Assembly (NCBI GenBank): GCA_035353855.1
Contig: DAOQAK010000070.1
Span: 1 to 17,177 of the forward strand
DNA from: Bacteroidales bacterium
GTDB taxonomy: Bacteria; Bacteroidota; Bacteroidia; Bacteroidales; CG2-30-32-10
Reading direction: 5' to 3'
DNA length: 17,177 nucleotides
Shown: positions 1 through 6,651 of the stretch, one piece after another
Layout: each line of letters starts with the position of its first letter
Numbering within the stretch: position 1 is the first letter of the stretch
Notes under the pieces: generated by a model
What the model saw: the letters and a program-made list of their open reading frames with translations, nothing else
Told to the model about the DNA's origin: nothing
Database searches by the model: none
Program-made: the position numbers and the translations under genes

Positions 1-1
1 G

Positions 2-74
2 TGATCTGGCTGGGATTCGAACCCAGGACCCCATCCTTAAAAGGGATGTGCTCTACCTGCTGAGCTACCAAATC
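2..74 (-). tRNA. tRNA-Lys (anticodon UUU)
   Basis: The minus strand folds into a complete cloverleaf. The 7-bp acceptor stem pairs gatttgg with ccagatc (one G-U pair), the anticodon loop is cttttaa with anticodon TTT, and the T-arm is ctggg-ttcgaat-cccag. The discriminator base is A. Position 1 would be the first C of an encoded or added CCA, so the 3' tail cannot be judged at the window edge. A good promoter lies just upstream (97-127). Confidence 0.95.
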
Positions 75-96
75 AACATTTCAAAATTTCGAGGTG

Positions 97-127
97 CAAA
101 TGTATGTACATTATTTTAAATAACAAA
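97..127 (-). promoter_or_regulatory. Bacteroidota-type promoter for tRNA-Lys
   Basis: On the minus strand, TTTG (124-127) is followed after exactly 19 nt by TACATTTG (97-104), a perfect match to the TTTG-N19-TAnnTTTG pattern of the Bacteroidota primary sigma factor. Initiation a few bases downstream would give a leader of roughly 17-20 nt before the mature tRNA. The bases after the -7 box (GCACCTCG then AAATTT) are nearly the same as those in the rpmG promoter. Confidence 0.7.
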
Positions 128-228
128 AACATTTTTACAAACATCTTAAATTTTTTAGAAATGAACAATACGAAAATTATTTGTAACGCTTATTTTCATT
201 ATAAAAGAACCCGTATTTATTTTTTTTT

Positions 229-236
229 CATCTTTG
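229..236 (+). promoter_or_regulatory. Possible -7 element upstream of the SDR gene
   Basis: CATCTTTG matches TAnnTTTG at 7 of 8 positions and ends 14 nt before the start codon at 251. No -33 TTTG is visible at the expected spacing, so this is a weak call. The leader would be very short. Confidence 0.35.
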
Positions 237-250
237 CAAAAAAAATCTGA

Positions 251-1063
251 ATGATGTTAAATGAAAAAGTTGTTATCATAACCGGTGCAAGTTCAGGAAT
301 TGGAAAAGCGCTGGCAATAGAATGCGCTTCAAAAGGGGCTAAGGTCGTTATTGCTGCCAGGAATATTGAAAAACTTTCGGAAACGGAAAAAATAATAAAA
401 CAAAAAAATGGCGAAGTTCTATCAGTTAAAGCTGATGTAAGCCATGAAGAAGATTGCAGGAATCTTATAAATGCTGCGGTTCAGAAGTATGGCGATATTC
501 ATGTCCTTATTAATAATGCAGGTATTTCTATGCGTGCAATTTTTGAAGAACTGGATTTAAAAGTTATTAAGCAGTTAATGGATATTAATTTCTGGGGAAC
601 CGTTTTTTGTACTAAATATGCATTACCTTATTTGTTAAAGAATAAAGGCAGTGTAACCGGTGTATCTTCAGTTGCAGGATATAAAGGACTTCCGGGGCGT
701 ACAGGCTATTCCGCGTCAAAATTTGCAATGCAGGGTTTCCTGGAAGTATTAAGAATTGAGACACTTAAAAAAGGATTGCATGTACTTATAGCATGTCCCG
801 GATTCACTTCTTCAAATATTCGGAATACAGCACTTTCAAAGAATGGAAGTATGCAGGGCGAATCGCCATTGAATGAAGATAAATTAATGACTTCGGAAGA
901 AGTAGCAAAGCGTATTGTAAAAGCAATTGAAAAACGGAAAGACAGAATTGTTATGACAACCCAGGGAAAACTGGTTGTTACACTTAATAAATTCTTTCCG
1001 AAATTAATTGATAAAATGGTTTATAACCATATGGCAAAGGAACCTGATTCTCCTTTTAAATAA
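251..1063 (+). CDS. SDR-family NAD(P)-dependent oxidoreductase
   Basis: This is a cytosolic classical short-chain dehydrogenase/reductase of 270 residues, a normal length for the family. The Rossmann cofactor motif TGASSGIG is at residues 11-18, NNAG at 88-91, and the catalytic tetrad is N113, S140, Y153 and K157 (in YSASK). Arg37 after the second beta strand suggests NADP(H) preference. The C-terminal part (about 190-270) resembles DHRS7-like SDRs in having a basic tail. The substrate cannot be told. The start is a tandem ATG pair at 251 and 254; there is no Shine-Dalgarno sequence, as expected here. It is divergent from the tRNA gene and is followed by a small unknown gene 49 nt downstream, possibly cotranscribed. 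Confidence 0.93.
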   Translation: MMLNEKVVIITGASSGIGKALAIECASKGAKVVIAARNIEKLSETEKIIKQKNGEVLSVKADVSHEEDCRNLINAAVQKYGDIHVLINNAGISMRAIFEELDLKVIKQLMDINFWGTVFCTKYALPYLLKNKGSVTGVSSVAGYKGLPGRTGYSASKFAMQGFLEVLRIETLKKGLHVLIACPGFTSSNIRNTALSKNGSMQGESPLNEDKLMTSEEVAKRIVKAIEKRKDRIVMTTQGKLVVTLNKFFPKLIDKMVYNHMAKEPDSPFK

Positions 1064-1112
1064 AATTGTTCAGAAAAAAATAATGTTATTTATATTTCAA
1101 AAAAATATTGAA

Positions 1113-1565
1113 ATGAAAGATAAATTGGAAATTAAATTAAAAGAAGGATTGAATGAGCTTAAATTCGGACTTGGTATGGATGAAGTTAGAAAGCTTTTAG
1201 GGAATCCTGATGAAATTGAAAATGTTAAAGAAATTGAAGGAAATACAGAAGTTTGGTATTATATAGAAGATGGGTTGACTGTTTTCTTTGGAGAAGAAGA
1301 AGGCTGGCGTTGCATTTGCCTGGAAACAGATAATGAGAATGCAGTTGTTCTGGGAAAAAAAATCTCCGAACTCAAGGAATCACAAATTGAAAAACTTTTT
1401 TCAAGTAATGGTTATAATGATTTTGAAGCCGAAACTGAAACCTGGGGCGAAAAGCGTATAGGCATTAGCGACGCTGTTATTGATTTTTATTTCGATGGTG
1501 AAGATATTGTAGCTGTAAATTGGGGTATGGATTATGATGACGAAGGTGAGCCTATCTGGCCATAA
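1113..1565 (+). CDS. Small acidic protein with BamE/SmpA-like motif, function unknown
   Basis: This is a 150-residue acidic protein. I chose the ATG at 1113 because the conserved-looking part begins there. The frame stays open back to 1008, but that part overlaps the SDR gene and reads as low-complexity sequence; an ATG at 1083 is another possibility. Near the N-terminus, LKFGLGMDEVRKLLGNPDEI resembles the G-M-x-x-x-V-x-x-L-L-G-x-P motif of SmpA/BamE-like folds, followed by a beta-rich stretch (VWYYIEDGLTVFF). A second, weaker half follows (SELKESQIEKLF, then VIDFYFDGEDIVAVNWG). There is no signal peptide or lipobox, so unlike BamE it should be cytosolic. Real coding is likely; the function is not known. 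Confidence 0.75.
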   Translation: MKDKLEIKLKEGLNELKFGLGMDEVRKLLGNPDEIENVKEIEGNTEVWYYIEDGLTVFFGEEEGWRCICLETDNENAVVLGKKISELKESQIEKLFSSNGYNDFEAETETWGEKRIGISDAVIDFYFDGEDIVAVNWGMDYDDEGEPIWP

Positions 1566-1620
1566 TAATAAAGTGTTCTTTCATAAATCTTAAATCTTAA
1601 ATTATTTGTGTAAACCTAAA

Positions 1621-1761
1621 GTCAAAAGTTTATAGGAATAGTGGCTTGTTAAGGTTAAAGTTATTTGTTGAAAGTAAAATTCCCTCGCACCATATTTCGA
1701 TAAACTCAATATGACGGCTGGCGCACAGTCAGGCATAATACCATCAACCAAACCAGTTGCC
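1621..1761 (+). repeat. Interspersed bipartite repeat, copy A
   Basis: Three blocks recur near the other end of the window (17016-17124). The block at 1627-1653 matches 17016-17042 at 22 of 27 positions. The 10-mer gtcaaaagtt (1621-1630) recurs at 17049. The 18-mer tcaaccaaaccagttgcc (1744-1761) recurs exactly at 17095-17112. In copy A the middle is expanded and contains a hairpin of another repeat family (1691-1714). No gene is supported in 1566-1802. Confidence 0.7.
1691..1714 (+). repeat. Covarying-stem hairpin repeat (copy 1)
   Basis: The stem catatt/aatatg (1691-1696 and 1709-1714, with one extra loop position as read) encloses the loop tcgataaactc. The same loop is found at 4251-4261 with a completely different but perfectly paired stem, and in reverse-complement form at 4288-4298 and 11456-11466. 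Confidence 0.7.
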
Positions 1762-1802
1762 CAACCTAAAACCATATAACATATATTCAAATCAAAAATC
1801 AA

Positions 1803-2702
1803 TCACGCTCTGGGATGATATTTCATAATAGTATCTCTTAAATATTCGCGGTTGAGATGTAAATAAATTTCGGTGGTAGTAATGGACTCGTGTCCCAGCA
1901 TTTCCTGTACAGCACGTAAATCGGCGCCACCTTCAATCAGGTGTGTGGCGAAAGAATGGCGAAATGTATGCGGACTAATTTTTTTATGAATCCCTGCTTT
2001 TTCAGCAAGTCCTTTGATAATAAGGAATACCATGTTTCGGGTTAATTTATTTCCTCGCCTGTTCAGAAATAAAATATCTTCAGCGCTTTTTTTTACAGGC
2101 ACATGAACTCTTACATTATCAAGGTAAATGTTGATATGTTTCATGGCAATGCTTCCAATAGGAACTATTCTTTCTTTATCGCCTTTCCCTATGATTTTTA
2201 TAAATCCTTCTTTAAAAAATAAATTTGAAATCTTCAAATTTACCAGTTCGCTTACACGCAAGCCCGAACTGTAAAGCGTTTCAAGCATTGCCTTGTTTCT
2301 TTCTCCTTCGGGTTTGCTCCTGTCGATAGCGCTGATAATATGGTCAATCTCTTCAATGTTAAGCGTGTCGGGAAGTTTACGACCAAGTTTGGGTGATTCC
2401 AGAAGCTCAGTAGGGTTTTCTTTAATAATATTTTCAAGTAAAAGGTATTTATAAAATGCTTTAATTCCTGAAATAACACGAGCCTGGGTACGGGCACTCA
2501 TCCCCAGTTCGTTTACCCATTTTAGAAAATCCTGTAGCTGTTTAAGTTTAATTTCCTCTGGATTGGTTTGTATTCCCTGTATCTCAAAATACTGTGTCAG
2601 CTTTTCAATATCACGAATGTAAGCTTCTACTGAATTGTGTGAAAGCGACCTTTCCAGTTGAAGAAAAGCTTTAAATCCTTTTATATATGATTGCCACATC
2701 AT
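1803..2702 (-). CDS. xerD: Site-specific tyrosine recombinase XerD
   Basis: This 299-residue protein, typical length for Xer, catalyses strand exchange at dif-type sites to resolve chromosome dimers in the nucleoid. The N-terminal SAM-like DNA-binding domain spans about residues 1-100. The catalytic domain has all six expected residues: R149 (SGLRVSEL), K173 (GKGDKER), H245 and R248 (HTFRHSFATHL), H271 (MLGHESI) and Y280 (EIYLHL). The start is a tandem ATG pair; a perfect Bacteroidota promoter lies 8 nt upstream (2710-2740), giving a very short leader. It is divergent from rpmG. XerC is the alternative name, but the sequence and context favour XerD. It is chromosomal-type, with no sign of an integrated element beside it. 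Confidence 0.93.
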   Translation of the reverse strand: MMWQSYIKGFKAFLQLERSLSHNSVEAYIRDIEKLTQYFEIQGIQTNPEEIKLKQLQDFLKWVNELGMSARTQARVISGIKAFYKYLLLENIIKENPTELLESPKLGRKLPDTLNIEEIDHIISAIDRSKPEGERNKAMLETLYSSGLRVSELVNLKISNLFFKEGFIKIIGKGDKERIVPIGSIAMKHINIYLDNVRVHVPVKKSAEDILFLNRRGNKLTRNMVFLIIKGLAEKAGIHKKISPHTFRHSFATHLIEGGADLRAVQEMLGHESITTTEIYLHLNREYLRDTIMKYHPRA

Positions 2703-2709
2703 TGTTTTT

Positions 2710-2740
2710 CAAAAGTACAGTAAAAAGGGCATTACACAAA
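2710..2740 (-). promoter_or_regulatory. Promoter of xerD
   Basis: On the minus strand TTTG (2737-2740) is followed after 19 nt by TACTTTTG (2710-2717), an exact match to the Bacteroidota consensus. The -7 box ends 7 nt before the first ATG, so transcripts would be almost leaderless. Confidence 0.65.
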
Positions 2741-2779
2741 GCCTTAACCTGCTTTTAATTAAAAAAATGAAATAAGGTG

Positions 2780-2810
2780 TTGGTTATTAATAAAAAAGTT
2801 TATATTTTTG
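2780..2810 (+). promoter_or_regulatory. Promoter of rpmG operon
   Basis: TTGG (2780-2783), 19 nt spacer, then TATTTTTG (2803-2810). The -7 box is a full consensus match; the -33 box is partial. The downstream bases GCACCTCAAAATTT resemble those after the tRNA-Lys promoter. Confidence 0.65.
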
Positions 2811-2837
2811 CACCTCAAAATTTAAAGGTCAGTAAAA

Positions 2838-3026
2838 ATGGGAAAGAAAAGTAAAGAAGCAAGGGTACAGGTTATTTTGGAATGTACCGAACATAAAGCC
2901 AGTGGAAAACCGGGCACTTCAAGGTACATTACAACCAAAAATAAAAAGAATACACCCGAAAGGTTGGAAATAAAAAAGTACAACCCTATTTTAAAGAAAA
3001 TGACTGTTCACAAAGAAATTAAATAA
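2838..3026 (+). CDS. rpmG: 50S ribosomal protein bL33
   Basis: This 62-residue protein of the large subunit binds near the E site. The sequence is typical of bL33: KEARVQVILECTEH, then SRYITTKNKKNTPERLEIKKYNP and a basic C-terminus. It has only one Cys (in LECTEH) and so belongs to the zinc-free (C-minus) type. It is followed 8 nt later by the DUF4295 gene, and a promoter at 2780-2810 drives both. In many Bacteroidota rpmB (bL28) precedes rpmG; here the 135-bp gap to xerD holds no rpmB. Confidence 0.95.
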   Translation: MGKKSKEARVQVILECTEHKASGKPGTSRYITTKNKKNTPERLEIKKYNPILKKMTVHKEIK

Positions 3027-3034
3027 TTTAAATC

Positions 3035-3190
3035 ATGGCAAAGAAAGTTGTTGCAACACTGCAAACCAAGTCAGGTAAAGACTTTGCAAAAGTCATCCGT
3101 ATGGTGAAATCTCCGAAAACAGGTGCATACACCTTTAAGGAAGAAATTGTTCCTAACGATCAGGTAAAAGATTACCTGGCAAAAAAATAA
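3035..3190 (+). CDS. DUF4295 protein, probable Bacteroidota ribosomal protein bL38
   Basis: This 51-residue basic protein reads MAKKVVATLQTKSGKDFAKV, then IRMVKSPKTGAYTFKEEIVP and NDQVKDYLAKK. This matches the DUF4295 family, which is restricted to Bacteroidota and regularly encoded between rpmG and ftsY. From memory, the Flavobacterium johnsoniae ribosome structure assigned a protein of this kind to the large subunit as bL38; I am fairly but not fully sure of that identity. It starts 8 nt after the rpmG stop and is therefore cotranscribed with it. A terminator follows at 3226-3263. Confidence 0.88.
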   Translation: MAKKVVATLQTKSGKDFAKVIRMVKSPKTGAYTFKEEIVPNDQVKDYLAKK

Positions 3191-3225
3191 TTTTGAATGA
3201 AATTATCCCGGTAATCCGGGGAATG

Positions 3226-3263
3226 AAAAGCTTTTTTCCGGCAAAGAAAAAGGCTTTTTTTTT
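3226..3263 (+). terminator. Rho-independent terminator after rpmG-DUF4295
   Basis: Stem aaaagc (3226-3231) pairs with gctttt (3253-3258), continues as tttttt with aaaaa after a one-base bulge, and is followed by nine T residues (3255-3263). A smaller GC-rich hairpin cccgg-taat-ccggg lies just before it (3207-3220). It ends 14 nt before the ftsY start codon, so ftsY relies on read-through or on a promoter I cannot see. Confidence 0.75.
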
Positions 3264-3277
3264 AACAGCTAAGTAAA

Positions 3278-4231
3278 ATGGGTATTTTTGGTATATTCAA
3301 TAAAGAAAAAAAAGAAAGCCTCGAGAAAGGTCTCGCTAAAACCAAGGAAAGTGTTTTTGCAAGGATTTCAAAAGCGGTTATCGGTAAATCGAAAGTGGAC
3401 GATGATGTGCTTGATAACCTTGAGGAAATTCTAATTGCTTCTGATGTGGGTGTTGAAACCACGCTGAAAATCATTGAACGTATTCAGAAACGTGTTGCTG
3501 CTGATAAATTCCTGGGCACTTCGGAACTGAACCGCATACTCAGGGAGGAGATAGCAGCAATGCTCGAGGAAAACAATGCTGCTTTATCTGAGAATTTTGA
3601 ATTGCCTGCAACCGCTAAACCTTATGTTATAATGGTAGTGGGAGTAAATGGTGTAGGTAAAACCACCACGATAGGAAAACTTGCATACCAGTTTAAGAAA
3701 GCAGGAAAATCTGTAGTACTTGGCGCTTCTGATACATTTCGTGCAGCAGCTGTCGACCAGCTTACCATTTGGGCAAAGCGTGTAGATGTTCACATTGTAT
3801 CGCAGGGAATGGGCGCTGATCCTGCATCCGTAGCTTTTGATACGCTTACATCTGCTAAAGCAAAAAATGCAGATGTTGTTATTATTGATACTGCAGGACG
3901 ACTTCACAATAAAATAAATTTAATGAACGAGCTTTCCAAAATAAGGAAAGTCATGTCGAAAGTTATTCCTGATGCACCTCATGAAGTGCTGCTGGTGCTT
4001 GATGCATCTACCGGACAGAATGCTTTTGAACAGGCAAAACAATTCACGCTGGCTACCGATGTGAATGCACTGGCAATAACTAAACTGGATGGTACAGCTA
4101 AAGGTGGCGTTGTTATTGGTGTTTCCGACCAGTTTAAAATTCCGGTAAAATATATCGGCGTAGGTGAAAAAATGGAAGACCTCCAGTTATTCGACCGAAA
4201 AGAATTTGTTGATTCTTTATTCAGCAATTAA
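3278..4231 (+). CDS. ftsY: Signal recognition particle receptor FtsY
   Basis: This SRP-GTPase at the inner membrane receives SRP-ribosome complexes for cotranslational insertion. It has 317 residues. The N domain helical bundle covers about 15-100 and the G domain about 112-317. Motifs seen: P-loop GVNGVGKTTT (122-131), DTFRAAAVDQL (152-162), DTAGR (204-208), TKLDGTAKGG (268-277) and GVGE (294-297). The acidic A domain of E. coli FtsY is absent, as in many non-proteobacterial forms; a short amphipathic start (MGIFGIFNK) may serve as lipid anchor. Only 14 nt separate the start from the upstream terminator. rimO follows on the same strand after a 92-bp gap holding two repeat hairpins. Confidence 0.97.
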   Translation: MGIFGIFNKEKKESLEKGLAKTKESVFARISKAVIGKSKVDDDVLDNLEEILIASDVGVETTLKIIERIQKRVAADKFLGTSELNRILREEIAAMLEENNAALSENFELPATAKPYVIMVVGVNGVGKTTTIGKLAYQFKKAGKSVVLGASDTFRAAAVDQLTIWAKRVDVHIVSQGMGADPASVAFDTLTSAKAKNADVVIIDTAGRLHNKINLMNELSKIRKVMSKVIPDAPHEVLLVLDASTGQNAFEQAKQFTLATDVNALAITKLDGTAKGGVVIGVSDQFKIPVKYIGVGEKMEDLQLFDRKEFVDSLFSN

Positions 4232-4242
4232 ATTTTTATAAG

Positions 4243-4306
4243 GTCAGGCTTCGATAAACTCAGCCTGACTGTGTGCATCGTCACACTGAGTTCACCGAAG
4301 TGGGAC
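4243..4306 (+). repeat. Pair of inverted covarying-stem hairpin repeats (copies 2 and 3)
   Basis: Copy 2: gtcaggct (4243-4250), loop tcgataaactc (4251-4261), agcctgac (4262-4269), a perfect 8-bp stem. Copy 3: gtcacact (4280-4287), loop gagttcaccga (4288-4298), agtgggac (4299-4306), 7 of 8 pairs. The loop of copy 3 is the reverse complement of that of copy 2 at 9 of 11 positions, so the two units lie head to head, and 4249-4263 can also pair with 4286-4300. They sit between ftsY and the TTG start of rimO, 18 nt before it. Confidence 0.8.
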
Positions 4307-4323
4307 ATTGAAAAAATATCACT

Positions 4324-5634
4324 TTGAAAACAAAATCTTTCTCACATATCAAAATCAATGTAATCACGCTGGGTTGTTCTAAAAACCTTGTCGATTCAGA
4401 AGTGCTTTTAAAGCAGCTCGATAAAAATAAATTCATTGTTTCGCACGATTCGGAAAAATTGGAGCATGATATTGTAATCATCAATACCTGTGGGTTTATC
4501 AATGATGCAAAACAAGAATCGATAGAAACTATTCTGCAGGCTGTTAAAAATAAAAAGCAGGGAAGAATAAAAAAAGTTCTTGTTACCGGTTGCCTCTCGG
4601 CGCGCTATCACGATGAATTGAAAAAAGAGATTCCCGAAGTGGATGCATATTTTGGTGTGAACGATTTAAAAGAAATTTTAAATTACCTGGATGCAGATTA
4701 TAAGAAAGAGCTTATCGGGGAGCGCCATCTGACAACGCCTTCACATTATGCATACCTGAAAATTGCTGAAGGTTGCGACCGGAAATGTTCTTTCTGCGCA
4801 ATTCCTTTAATACGGGGGAAACATATTTCAAAACCGGTTAAAGATATTGTTAAAGAAGCTACATTGCTTGCAAATAAAGGAGCTAAAGAACTAATACTGA
4901 TAGCGCAAGACCTGACATATTACGGAATTGATATTTATAAAAAAAGAAAACTTGCTGAATTACTTGAAAAACTTTCCGATATAAAAAATGTGGAATGGAT
5001 ACGTCTGCAATATGCCTATCCTGCTGCATTTCCAATGGATGTTTTGAAAGTAATGCGTGAACGCAAAAACATTTGTAATTATCTTGATATTCCTTTTCAG
5101 CATATCAGCGACCGTTTGCTGAAGTCGATGAACAGGGCGATCGATAAAAAAGGAACATTGAAATTAATCGAAAAAATAAAAAAAGAAGTTCCCGGAATTG
5201 CTTTGCGAACATCTTTAATTGTGGGTTATCCCGGTGAAACGGAAAAAGATTTTAAAGAATTAATGAATTTTGTGAATGATGTAAAGTTCGACAGGCTGGG
5301 TGTTTTCACCTACTCACACGAAGAATCCACAAAAGCATATCAGTTAAAAGATAACATCAGCGCTAAAGTAAAACAGGAAAGAGCCGATGCGTTGATGAAA
5401 CTCCAGGAAAATATTTCATTAGAAAAAAACGAAGCGTTAATTGGAAAAATATTAAAAGTGATTATCGACAGGAAAGAAAATGAATTCTTTGTAGGCCGCA
5501 CTGAATATGACTCTCCCGAAGTTGATAATGAAGTTTTAATAAAAGCTCCAGGTAAATCAAAAATAATCGGACAATTAAAAAATGTAAAAATTATCGATGC
5601 CGAACCTTTCGATTTATTTGGAGAAATAATCTAA
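4324..5634 (+). CDS. rimO: Ribosomal protein uS12 methylthiotransferase RimO
   Basis: This radical-SAM enzyme adds a methylthio group to the conserved aspartate of ribosomal protein uS12. It has 436 residues, normal length. The N-terminal UPF0004 domain holds the auxiliary cluster cysteines C18 (TLGCSKN), C56 (NTCGF) and C90 (TGCLS). The radical-SAM cluster motif is CDRKCSFC (C151, C155, C158). The C-terminal TRAM domain is roughly 375-436 and ends in EPFDLFGEII. The start is TTG: the frame is closed by a stop at 4309-4311 and has no ATG before the first essential cysteine. It follows ftsY as in many Bacteroidota. A diverged copy of its last codons is found about 1 kb downstream (6584-6637). 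Confidence 0.96.
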   Translation: MKTKSFSHIKINVITLGCSKNLVDSEVLLKQLDKNKFIVSHDSEKLEHDIVIINTCGFINDAKQESIETILQAVKNKKQGRIKKVLVTGCLSARYHDELKKEIPEVDAYFGVNDLKEILNYLDADYKKELIGERHLTTPSHYAYLKIAEGCDRKCSFCAIPLIRGKHISKPVKDIVKEATLLANKGAKELILIAQDLTYYGIDIYKKRKLAELLEKLSDIKNVEWIRLQYAYPAAFPMDVLKVMRERKNICNYLDIPFQHISDRLLKSMNRAIDKKGTLKLIEKIKKEVPGIALRTSLIVGYPGETEKDFKELMNFVNDVKFDRLGVFTYSHEESTKAYQLKDNISAKVKQERADALMKLQENISLEKNEALIGKILKVIIDRKENEFFVGRTEYDSPEVDNEVLIKAPGKSKIIGQLKNVKIIDAEPFDLFGEII

Positions 5635-5646
5635 AAAAAATCCTAA

Positions 5647-6313
<667 letters not shown>

Positions 6314-6315
<2 letters not shown>

Positions 6316-6331
6316 AAAAGTTTTTTTTCAT
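6314..6331 (-). other. Homopolymer pair at a start codon: possible phase-variable or erroneous frameshift
   Basis: Reading the minus strand, ATG (6331-6329) is followed by A8 (6328-6321), C, and T6 (6319-6314). The signal-peptide frame begins one base off. Loss of one base from either run restores ATG to the open frame. Either slippage-based switching, a fixed mutation or a sequencing/assembly error could explain it. Confidence 0.75.
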
Positions 6332-6459
6332 GGTTTGAAATTTAAATTATAAATAATAAATTGGTTGTTTTCTTTTTTAAAAGGCGAAAATTTTACAACT
6401 ATCATGCCATAATTAAATATGAAATTTTAATAAATGTTATTTTAAATCCGAAATCATAA

Positions 6460-6594
6460 TTCGTATTCGCCTGGGGTGGACTAAAATCTCAAATCTGGAA
6501 ACTATTCTTTAAATTCCTTTTTACAATCCCTGCAATAATAGGTGTAATTAATATTATTGAAGGATGTAAACGAAAGAAGAGAGATGAAAATTAA
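6460..6594 (+). pseudogene. Start-less fragment resembling the C-terminus of a membrane protein
   Basis: The 44-codon open stretch has no usable start codon. It reads FVFAWGGLKSQIW, then a hydrophobic segment KLFFKFLFTIPAIIGVINII, then a charged tail EGCKRKKRDEN and stop. A transmembrane helix with a basic cytosolic tail is what a genuine membrane-protein C-terminus looks like. It overlaps the rimO-like fragment in another frame by 11 bases. Chance cannot be excluded in such AT-rich DNA. Confidence 0.35.
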
Positions 6595-6637
6595 GAACAC
6601 TGAACCTTTTGATCTTTTTGGTGAATTGTCTAAATAA
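6584..6637 (+). pseudogene. 3' remnant of a second, diverged rimO
   Basis: The frame reads MKIKNT-EPFDLFGELSK-stop. The genuine rimO ends VKIIDA-EPFDLFGEII-stop. Eight consecutive residues (EPFDLFGE) match, and the differences in TTC/TTT, TTA/CTT and GGA/GGT are synonymous. So this is a rimO end that diverged under selection, not a decayed local duplicate. Upstream of it no further RimO-like sequence is visible. It lies on the same strand as rimO and ends 14 nt before the hydrolase gene's stop side. Confidence 0.7.
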
Positions 6638-6651
6638 AATAATTCAGTAAA

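Noticed and set aside
1008..1112. N-terminal extension of the 150-residue protein back to 1008
   Set aside because: It overlaps the SDR gene by 56 bases and reads as Ile/Lys/Phe-rich low-complexity; the ATG at 1113 fits better.
1602..1802. 66-codon minus-strand open frame downstream of xerD
   Set aside because: It is made of interspersed repeat sequence and a hairpin, has no recognisable protein features and adjoins the xerD stop; chance frame.
1803..2702. XerD-like gene as integrase of a mobile element
   Set aside because: It has chromosomal Xer length and motifs, a good housekeeping promoter and core neighbours; no attachment-site duplication was seen at the tRNA-Lys.
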